Origin: Corallococcus interemptor
GTDB taxonomy: Bacteria > Myxococcota > Myxococcia > Myxococcales > Myxococcaceae
Assembly: GCF_003668875.1 (NCBI RefSeq)
Contig: NZ_RAWM01000081.1
Location: 1-39,989 of the forward strand
Direction of reading: 5' to 3'
DNA length: 39,989 nucleotides
The translations under genes and the position numbers were made by a program. The notes under the pieces are model-generated. The model was not told the origin of the DNA and searched no databases. It saw only the letters and a list, made by a program, of their open reading frames with translations. Positions 34,622 to 39,989 of the stretch are shown here, piece by piece (position 1 is the stretch's first letter; each line of letters starts with the position of its first letter).

Positions 34622-34724
34622 AGGACCCTCCGTCCGGACCTGGAGGCCTCCGGAGTAACCGTCCGGCCAACGACGTGCCGTGAGGGATTGCCGACGTAGC
34701 GGCGCGCAGCGGACGCTTCGGGGC

Positions 34725-35039
34725 ATGGCGAAGCAGGTGGGGAAGCCGGAGTGGGCGCGCGTCGCGGAGGCCTTCGAGGCCAGCGGGCAGACGCAGCGGG
34801 AGTTCGCGTTGGCGCACGGCGTGCGGCTGAGCACGTTGCAGTCGTGGGTGTACCGGTTGCGGCGGAGCGCGCCGTCGCGAGCGGAAGCCGTGAGACTCTT
34901 GCCGGTGCAGGTGGCGACGAGTCCCGCGGCGACGGAGTCCCTGCTGGAGGTGGTGGCCGCGAGCGGAGCGCGGGTGCGCTTCGCCGTCGGGACGGACGTG
35001 GCGTACGTGGCCCGACTCGTCGCCGCGTTGGGGCGGTGA
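34725..35039 (+). CDS. tnpA: IS66-family accessory protein TnpA
   Basis: This 104-residue protein has an N-terminal helix-turn-helix (FEASGQTQREFALAHGVRL, then STLQSWVYRLRR) and a C-terminal basic/beta part. It is typical of the small IS66 protein that is encoded before tnpB. The ATG at 34725 is preferred over a GTG at 34680, because homologues begin a few residues before the helix-turn-helix and the upstream codons fall in the proposed terminal region. The stop lies 7 bases before a tnpB-like ATG. Without its tnpB and tnpC partners here, the protein is probably idle, although the reading frame itself is intact. Confidence 0.7.
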   Translation: MAKQVGKPEWARVAEAFEASGQTQREFALAHGVRLSTLQSWVYRLRRSAPSRAEAVRLLPVQVATSPAATESLLEVVAASGARVRFAVGTDVAYVARLVAALGR

Positions 35040-35046
35040 GGCGGCG

Positions 35047-35070
35047 ATGTTTGCTGTTGCCGCGCATCTT
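35047..35070 (+). pseudogene. tnpB: Truncated start of IS66 tnpB
   Basis: ATG at 35047 follows AGGCGG and encodes MFAVAAHL, similar in character to the first residues of IS66 TnpB proteins (Met, hydrophobic, then a V-R-(I/V)-(F/Y) strand). The frame hits a stop two codons later. The break coincides with TGTTGATGGCC at 35071, proposed as the end of the inserted transposon. Confidence 0.45.
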
Positions 35071-35073
35071 TGT

Positions 35074-35174
35074 TGATGGCCGGGTGATCCGGCTGGTTGA
35101 TGGCCATCGCTGGAGGCGCGCGTCAGCGCGCCGCGCAGCGTGATGGGCATCGGGGGCGAGCGCGCGTAGCGCGC
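35074..35174. repeat. Subterminal direct repeats with embedded palindromes at the left transposon end
   Basis: TGATGG(C/G)C-type units start at 35074, 35098 and 35141. The last two continue as similar 30-35-base units (TGATGGCCATCG and TGATGGGCATCG). Each of these two contains a GC palindrome: GGCGCGC-GTCA-GCGCGCC (35115-35132) and GCGCGC-GTA-GCGCGC (35160-35174). Repeated transposase-binding sites at the ends are typical of Tn7/Tn5053-like elements. The region 35040-35196 holds no other gene. Confidence 0.5.
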
Positions 35175-35196
35175 AAGCCCGTGATGCGCTCAAGCG

Positions 35197-35965
35197 CTAC
35201 GGCTCATCGATTCCGACGGTGTCGAGCACGCGGGCCAGCGCGTCGCGCTCCACCAGCTTCTTCCTTCGCCGAGCGGCCTCGCGCAGCGCCGCCGTGGCGA
35301 GCCGGTCCACATCGCGCAGCGCGCCACTGGCGGCCTCGTGCAGCATGGCCAGTGCGTCCGAGGCGAAGAGTTCGCGCTCGCACCCGGCACGGGCCAGCCG
35401 CACTCGAAGGTACTCAGCAGTGTCCTCCGGAGTGAGTGGCTCGATGCGCAGCCGGGTGTGCAGGCGCGAGTAGAGGCTGCGGTTGTGCCGACGCACCATC
35501 CGCGACTCCAGCTCTGGCAGCCCGACGAGGATGAGCGAGAGCAGCGCGCGTGAGTCCCACTGGTAGTTGAGGAGGATGTGCAGATGGTCCAGCACGTCCT
35601 GGTGGAGTAGGTGGGCCTCGTCCAGCAGGAAGACGGGGTGCAGCTTCTCGGCGCCCAGTTGCTCGACGTGCGTCGTGACGGAGTAGAAGACGGCGGCGGC
35701 GGTGGCCGACGGCTTGAGGCCGAGCGCCAAGCACAGCTGGCGGTAGAAGTCCCGGCGGCCCAGGGTGGCGTTGTGGCAGTACGTCAGGCGGAAGCCCTGG
35801 GCCGGCAGCCGGTGTCGCAGCGCTCGCAAGACGCACGTCTTGCCCACGCCCGGCTCGCCGGTGAGCACGACGCTGGCGCGGTTCTTCAGGGCCTCGCCCA
35901 ACTCCTCCACGAGGGCGGCCTTGGAGGTGGGCAGCCAGAGGTCCGCGTCGGATACCTCCTTGGAG
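35197..35965 (-). pseudogene. 5'-truncated ExeA/TniB-like transposon ATPase
   Basis: About 256 codons remain of an AAA ATPase that would assist the DDE transposase in target choice, by analogy with TniB, TnsC and ExeA-like partners. The visible part starts SKEVSDADLWLPTSKAAL, which in such proteins follows an aromatic/Pro-Phe N-terminal segment that is missing here. Walker A is GEPGVGKT, Walker B is VFLLDEAHLL, and a basic SRLHTRLRI segment lies near the expected arginine finger. The frame continues upstream only into the IS21 end. The outer element keeps no start codon before Walker A except an internal GTG, so the gene is probably dead or expressed as a fusion read from the IS. Confidence 0.7.
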
Positions 35966-36063
35966 TGTGACGGGCCGGGGTAATGGATCGCAGTCGGGTC
36001 ACCCAAGCTGTTCACAGCGGGGGCGGCCAAGCGGATCGCGACGGGGTCGGCCAAGCGGATCGC
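35966..36063 (+). repeat. IS21 left end with subterminal repeats
   Basis: The terminal TGT block is followed by two exact copies of GGCCAAGCGGATCGC at 36025-36039 and 36049-36063, 24 bases apart. They are inverted relative to the copies at the right end and are probable IstA-binding sites. From 36064 to 36219 I see no gene; this stretch should contain the istA promoter. Confidence 0.7.
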
Positions 36064-36219
36064 AGCGCGGAGCAACTGGGGCGGCGGTCCGTTCACCCTG
36101 GAGCTGGTTGGAAGAAACGCGGCCAGTAGGTGGGCTGAGCGCCTACCCGGCCAGTCATCCCGTGCATTCTCGCGCGTCCACGAGCACCGCCCCCGCGGTG
36201 CGGCCAGGGACGCGCGCGG

Positions 36220-37830
36220 ATGAGCTACCGGAGAGTCGACATGGACAGGTTGAGAGAGTTGGTGCGGCTGCACCGCATGGGGACGGGTGCGCGCGAAGTG
36301 GCACGGCTGTTGGGCATGGGCCCGAATACCGAGAGGACGTACCGCGCGGCGCTCTCGGCGGCCGGGGTGCTGGAGGGCCCTGAGGACGAGGTGCCCGAGT
36401 TGGAGGTGCTCAAGGCGCTGGTGCAGGTGCACTTGCCGTCGAAGCTGCCACCGCAGCAGACCTCGTCACTGGTGGCGTGGCAGCAGCGTGTGGAAACGTT
36501 GCTCGGACAGGGGGTGGGCGCACGCGCCATCCACGACAGGCTGCGGCTGGAGGTGGAGGGCTTCGCGGCGAGCTACTCGGCCGTGAAGCGCATGGTGCGG
36601 CAGTTGCGCAAGGCCCAGGGCGTGCGGGCCGAGGAGGTCGCGATTCCTGTCATCACCGCGCCCGGAGAAGTGGCGCAGGTGGACTTCGGCTACGTCGGCC
36701 AGTTGCAGTGCCCACGGCAGAAGGTGCTGCGCAAGGCGTGGGTCTTCGTGCTGGTCCTAGCGCACAGCCGCTACCTGGTGGCCGACGTCGTCTTCGAGCA
36801 GTCACTGCCGACGTGGCTGCGGCTGCACGTCGAGGCGTTCGAGCAGCTGGGCGGCGTAGTGGAGACGGTGGTGCCGGACAACCTGAAGGCCGCAGTGCTG
36901 AGAGCGGCCTTCACTCCGGACGTGCCGTCCGCCCTCAATCGCAGCTACCGAGAGGTGGCGCGGCACTACGGCTTCAAGGTGGACCCGACGCCGCCGTACG
37001 CGCCCCAGAAGAAGGGCAAGGTGGAGGCGGGCGTCAAGTACGTGCAGTCCAACTTCTTCAAGGGCCGCCAGGGGCAGGACGTGGACGTCGTGCGCGCGGA
37101 CTTGAAGAAGTGGCTGGCCCAGGTGGCCAACGTCCGGCGCCACGGCAAGACGGGCCGGCGCCCGGTGGACGTCTTCGGCGAGGAGGAGCTGCCCGCCCTG
37201 CGGCCACTGCCCACCCGGCGCTTCACCCCCGTCGTCTGGAAGCCCGCGAGAGTCCACCAGGACAGCCACGTCCTCTTCGACAGGCGCTTCTACTCGGTGC
37301 CCTGGCGCCTGGTGGGCAGCGACGTCTGGCTGCGCGTCACCGAGGCCAGCCTGGAGGTGTACGCGGACGACGTGCGCGTGGCCACGCACGCCCGGCGCGG
37401 CACGGGCCTCTACAGCACCTGCGAGGAGCACCTGCCCCAGCACCGCGCCGACCTGCGCCACCGCAGCCGCGGCTACTGGGAGGCACGCGCGGCGCAGCTG
37501 GGCGAGAAGGTGCTCACGTACGTGCGCGCCGTCTTCGACTCCGATGAGGTGTTGTCGCAGCTGCGCGCGGTGCAGGCCATCGTCACGCACCTGGAAGGCT
37601 TCCCGCCCGAGCGCGCACGCGCGGCCGCCCGGCGCGCCCACTACTACGGCACGTACAGCTACGGAGGCCTCAAGAACCTCCTGCGCCAGGGGCTGGACCT
37701 GCAGCCGCTCCCCCTGGCCCTCGCCGCCCCCGCGACGTCCTCACTTCCTCAGCCGCGCTTCGCACGCAGCGTGGCCGAGTTGCTGCACCACCCCGCCGTG
37801 CCCCAGGAGCCCGAAATTGAGTCCCACTGA
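36220..37830 (+). CDS. istA: IS21-family transposase IstA
   Basis: This 536-residue transposase has an N-terminal helix-turn-helix (MDRLRELVRLHRMGTGAREV), a DDE integrase core and a C-terminal beta-barrel-like part (LFDRRFYSVPWRLVG). The likely catalytic residues are Asp155 (AQVDFGY), Asp220 (VVPDNLKAA) and Glu269 (KKGKVEAGV), so it looks active. The ATG at 36220 has a distant AGGGA; the in-frame ATG at 36241 has a better-placed GGAGAG and could be the true start. The end overlaps istB by 14 bases, so the two are translationally coupled as usual. Codon use is high-GC like the host, suggesting long residence in myxobacteria. Confidence 0.88.
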   Translation: MSYRRVDMDRLRELVRLHRMGTGAREVARLLGMGPNTERTYRAALSAAGVLEGPEDEVPELEVLKALVQVHLPSKLPPQQTSSLVAWQQRVETLLGQGVGARAIHDRLRLEVEGFAASYSAVKRMVRQLRKAQGVRAEEVAIPVITAPGEVAQVDFGYVGQLQCPRQKVLRKAWVFVLVLAHSRYLVADVVFEQSLPTWLRLHVEAFEQLGGVVETVVPDNLKAAVLRAAFTPDVPSALNRSYREVARHYGFKVDPTPPYAPQKKGKVEAGVKYVQSNFFKGRQGQDVDVVRADLKKWLAQVANVRRHGKTGRRPVDVFGEEELPALRPLPTRRFTPVVWKPARVHQDSHVLFDRRFYSVPWRLVGSDVWLRVTEASLEVYADDVRVATHARRGTGLYSTCEEHLPQHRADLRHRSRGYWEARAAQLGEKVLTYVRAVFDSDEVLSQLRAVQAIVTHLEGFPPERARAAARRAHYYGTYSYGGLKNLLRQGLDLQPLPLALAAPATSSLPQPRFARSVAELLHHPAVPQEPEIESH

Positions 37831-38584
37831 CGAGCTGATTCCCATGCTCAAGAAGCTGCGCCTGTCCGGCGTCCTCCAGTCGCTGCAACTGCGCACCCAG
37901 CAGGCCGTGGACGACAACCTCTCCCACTCCGAATTTCTCTACCGCCTCTTGGGCGACGAGGTGGAGCGTCGCGACTCCAAGCAGCTGTCGCAGCGCGTGC
38001 GCCGCGCGTCCTTCGAGCACGCCCGGACGCTCGAGGACTTCGACTTCCACTTCAACCCCAGCGTCCCCAAGGCCAAGGTGCTGGAGTTGGGCACGTGCGG
38101 CTTCCTGGAGCGCCACGACAACGTCCTCATCGTCGGCCCCACCGGCGTCGGCAAGTCCCACCTGGCCCAGGCCCTCGGCCACCGTGCCTGCCGTGCTGGC
38201 TACAGCGCCCTCTACGTCGGTGCCCACGAGATGCTCATGCAACTGCGAGCCGCCCGGGGCGATGGCAGCTACGAGAAGCGCCTCTTGCGCTTCACCTCGC
38301 CCGACCTGCTCCTCATCGATGACCTGGGCCTGCGCGGCCTGACGCAGGATGAACCGGTGGACCTCTACGAGGTGGTCCGCCAGCGGTACGAGCGCAAGAG
38401 CTCCGTCATCACCTCCAACCGCGCCATCGAGGAGTGGCCGCCGCTCTTTTGCGACCCGCTGATGGCCAGCGCCGCCATGGACCGGCTGCTCCACCATGCC
38501 CACGTCCTGGTCATCGAAGGCGACAGTTACCGCAATCCGCCCCCGGCTCGGCGGCGAAAGCCCTCCGCTACCGAGGCCCGTTAG
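37817..38584 (+). CDS. istB: IS21-family helper ATPase IstB
   Basis: This 255-residue DnaC-type AAA+ ATPase assists IstA in target selection and strand transfer. After a helical N terminus (TDELIPMLKKLRLSGVLQSL) come Walker A (VGPTGVGKSHLAQ), Walker B (LLLIDDLGLRG) and a sensor-1-like strand (SVITSNRAIEEW), at normal family length. I chose TTG 37817 because AGGAG lies 7 bases upstream and the residues from it (LSPTDEL) match the usual IstB beginning. ATG 37844 would drop part of the conserved N terminus. The gene is co-transcribed with istA. Confidence 0.85.
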   Translation: MSPTDELIPMLKKLRLSGVLQSLQLRTQQAVDDNLSHSEFLYRLLGDEVERRDSKQLSQRVRRASFEHARTLEDFDFHFNPSVPKAKVLELGTCGFLERHDNVLIVGPTGVGKSHLAQALGHRACRAGYSALYVGAHEMLMQLRAARGDGSYEKRLLRFTSPDLLLIDDLGLRGLTQDEPVDLYEVVRQRYERKSSVITSNRAIEEWPPLFCDPLMASAAMDRLLHHAHVLVIEGDSYRNPPPARRRKPSATEAR

Positions 38585-38585
38585 G

Positions 38586-38716
38586 CACCAGGGCGATCCG
38601 CTTGGCCGACCCCAATCTCGTCAGCGCCGCGAACTCGAGCACCGGCTCCCTGACGAACTCACCAGGGCGATCCGCTTGGCCGACCCTCACGCGATCCATG
38701 CCCCCGGTCCTTGACA
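38586..38716 (+). repeat. IS21 right end with long direct repeat
   Basis: A 27-base direct repeat occurs at 38586-38612 and 38660-38686, each containing GCGATCCGCTTGGCC, the inverse complement of the left-end repeat. The terminal ACA ends at 38716. The copies are 74 bases apart, much wider than the 24-base spacing on the left. Confidence 0.75.
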
Positions 38717-39925
38717 GTCCACCGGGCGCAGGGGCAGCCGCTGGCCGTCCACCTCCACCCAGGGCGCCGCGTCGGCGTCCGCCAGGGTGCGGCAGATGAA
38801 GACGAGGCGACCCGCCAGGTGGCCTGCGTCCAATTCGTAGTCCACGCCATCCAGCGCCACGGTGGTGTCGCGGCGCACGCGCCGGCGGATGCGCACGGTG
38901 AGCGCATCGGCCAGGACCTTCTCGTCCAGCCCATCCGGCGCGCGCGGGTGGGCCCCGAAGACGGACGCGGGCGTGCGGCCGACGAGACTCGAGTGCGCGG
39001 CGGCGTGGTAGTGCGCGTCGAGGAAGGCCCACAGCCGGACATTGACGTCGTGCAGGCTGGCCACCGGCCCCAGGAAGTCCAGGCAGCCTTCGCGCAGCGT
39101 GCGCCAGAAGCGCTCCATTTTTCCGCGCGCCGGGGCGTCGTAGGGCCTGGCGTGCAAGAGGCTGATGCCCAGGCGCGCGCACGCGGTGGCCAGGGTGTCA
39201 CCGCGGTAGGTGGCACCGTTGTCCAGGTAGAGCGCGTCCGGCTTGCCGTGACGGCGCAGCGCGCGCACGAAGAGGCCCAGCATGTCCACCTCCCTCTCGG
39301 AGTGGTGGGCCTCCAGGGCGACGACGTAGCGGCTGGCATCGTCCAGCAGGGCGTGCACGCGCAGGGGACGGGACTTGCCGCCCACCTCGAGCGCGGGGCC
39401 GTGGCAGACGTCCCCATGCCACAACGCCATGGGGCGCTCCGCCTGCCACCGCAGGCGCGTGCGACTCCCCGCTGAGTCGCGCAGGGCCACCCTGTCCAGG
39501 CCCTCCTGGTGGAAGAGACGGCGGACGGTGGAGGCGGAGACGACGCCCTCTTGCATGCGCCCGTCGGCCACCAGCGTGCGCAGGATGAGGGCGACGGACG
39601 CCGAGGGGTGCTCACGGCGGATGTCGCAGAGCAATTCGCGCAGCGGCCCCGGCACCTCCTGCGCCCGGCCCTTGTCGCGCCGGGGCCGGGGTGTCAGTCC
39701 CACCAGTCCCCGCTTGCGAAAGGCGTAGTACCACCGCTCCAGCGTCGGCACCGAGAAGCTGCGCGTCGCGTCCGCCCCCGGGGGCCGGAAGCGCTGGGTG
39801 GAAAGCTGCGCGAGCGCCGCAGCCAGTTGGCCGCGGTCGAGCTCGGCTTGAGTCAGGGCGCCGATGACTCCGTGGCGAAAGACGGCCACGGCCTCTGAGT
39901 GAGAATTGGGAGACAGCTCGTCCAT
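38687..39925 (-). CDS. DDE transposase of the outer transposon, C terminus replaced by IS21 sequence
   Basis: This 412-residue transposase has N-terminal helix-turn-helix segments (about 20-140; SVPTLERWYYAFRKRGLVGL), an integrase core with Asp172 (WHGDVCHG), Asp235 (LYLDNGATY) and Glu271 (GKMERFWR), and a C-terminal Mu/IS481-type barrel region. It would cut and join the ends of the two-gene transposon with the ATPase as helper. The start at 39925 is preceded by GGAGGAG on the minus strand. The first 403 residues come from the outer element. The last nine (CQGPGAWIA) and the stop are encoded by the IS21 end at 38687-38716. The catalytic core is whole, so activity is possible, but the ATPase partner is broken. 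Confidence 0.8.
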   Translation of the reverse strand: MDELSPNSHSEAVAVFRHGVIGALTQAELDRGQLAAALAQLSTQRFRPPGADATRSFSVPTLERWYYAFRKRGLVGLTPRPRRDKGRAQEVPGPLRELLCDIRREHPSASVALILRTLVADGRMQEGVVSASTVRRLFHQEGLDRVALRDSAGSRTRLRWQAERPMALWHGDVCHGPALEVGGKSRPLRVHALLDDASRYVVALEAHHSEREVDMLGLFVRALRRHGKPDALYLDNGATYRGDTLATACARLGISLLHARPYDAPARGKMERFWRTLREGCLDFLGPVASLHDVNVRLWAFLDAHYHAAAHSSLVGRTPASVFGAHPRAPDGLDEKVLADALTVRIRRRVRRDTTVALDGVDYELDAGHLAGRLVFICRTLADADAAPWVEVDGQRLPLRPVDCQGPGAWIA

Positions 39926-39989
39926 GCACTCCTCCAGGTAGCCCGCCGCGAGGAATGGGAGGGCGGGCCTGGGGCGGGAAGGTGCCGGG

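Larger units (their letters stand above)
34655..35070 (+). mobile_element. IS66-family remnant (left end, tnpA, start of tnpB)
   Basis: A tnpA-type accessory gene and the first codons of tnpB lie in the usual IS66 order. The sequence GTAACCGTCCGGCC at 34655 resembles the GTAAGCG-type terminal repeat of the family and is proposed as the left end. The copy stops at about 35070, where a different element begins, so tnpB is broken and tnpC is absent from the window. It may resume beyond the right end of the inserted transposon. Confidence 0.55.
35966..38716 (+). mobile_element. Apparently complete IS21-family insertion sequence
   Basis: The ends are imperfect inverted repeats reading inward from TGT: left from 35966, right from 38716 on the minus strand. 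They share CCGGGG, ATGGATCGC and GGGTC blocks in register. The element encodes istA and istB, overlapping by 14 bases, and carries internal repeats near both ends, as is usual in the family. No matching target duplication is visible in the flanks (TGGAG on the left, GTCCA on the right). Both genes are intact, so the element may be active. Confidence 0.8.
35071..39989 (-). mobile_element. Two-gene transposon (DDE transposase plus ExeA/TniB-like ATPase), interrupted and running off the window
   Basis: A minus-strand transposase (38687-39925) and a minus-strand AAA ATPase (35197-35965) are the two expected genes of a TniA/TniB- or IS481-ExeA-like element, separated only by an inserted IS21 copy. 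The left end is placed at 35071, where the IS66 tnpB frame breaks and repeated TGATGG motifs begin. The other end is not in the window. The 64 bases after 39925 contain the transposase ribosome site (GGAGGAG on the minus strand) and no further feature that I can recognise. Confidence 0.6.

Noticed and set aside
34551-35150. N-terminal extension of the Ig-like lipoprotein by 200 codons
   Set aside because: The extension runs through intergenic inverted repeats and the IS66 remnant with no domain pattern. The lipoprotein signal at 34550 is a clear start.
35966-36432. An apparent longer ATPase reading frame starting at 36432
   Set aside because: Those codons belong to the IS21 end and to the antisense of istA. 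The match to ExeA-like ATPases begins only after the IS boundary.
35958-38724. Target-site duplication for the IS21 copy
   Set aside because: Flanks of 4-8 bases on the two sides do not match directly. The only similarity (TGGAG and GTCCA) is inverted and may extend the terminal repeat.

Overview
The window is high-GC DNA with the codon bias of a myxobacterium. It carries the gltDEFGHIJ block of the Agl-Glt adventurous gliding-motility machinery, so the source is almost certainly a Myxococcaceae-type genome (Myxococcus/Corallococcus-like). The genus cannot be fixed from this sequence alone.

Layout. (1) 1-4244: a large lipoprotein with an N,N-dimethylformamidase-beta-like domain and an NHL propeller. 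It converges with a two-gene minus-strand unit: a small unrecognised helical protein followed by a zinc-binding DnaC-like ATPase. (2) 4416-29367: the gliding cluster on the plus strand. It starts from a plausible promoter in the divergent gap and runs gltD, gltE, gltF, gltG, gltH, an Arg/Gly-rich repeat protein, the 12.3-kb gltI and gltJ, and closes with a long hairpin. The products span the envelope. GltI and the Arg/Gly-rich protein lack signal peptides. GltG and GltJ cross the inner membrane, with FHA or zinc-finger/GYF heads in the cytoplasm and TonB-like tails in the periplasm. GltD and GltF are exported, GltE is a lipoprotein and GltH is a predicted outer-membrane barrel. Every spacer longer than 80 bases in the cluster holds at least one GC-rich stem-loop.

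(3) 29448-34550: an accessory segment of lower and uneven G+C. It holds a Cys-rich lipoprotein, an exported MORN-type protein, a protein whose motifs match a divergent RelA/SpoT synthetase fold, and a minus-strand Ig/propeller lipoprotein. Two of these genes change base composition sharply inside the reading frame, as expected of recombinant genes.

(4) 34655-39989: nested mobile elements. An IS66-type remnant (tnpA plus the first codons of tnpB) is cut by a two-gene transposon (DDE transposase plus ExeA/TniB-like ATPase). That transposon is in turn split by an apparently complete IS21-family element (istA/istB, 35966-38716). The IS21 copy removed the ATPase start and replaced the last residues of the transposase.

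The least expected items are the RelA/SpoT-like protein (31260-32360), the tail and post-signal motifs shared among GltD, GltE and GltF, the matching cysteine pairs of GltG and GltJ, and the nested transposons with their testable junctions. I saw no tRNA, rRNA or CRISPR array.
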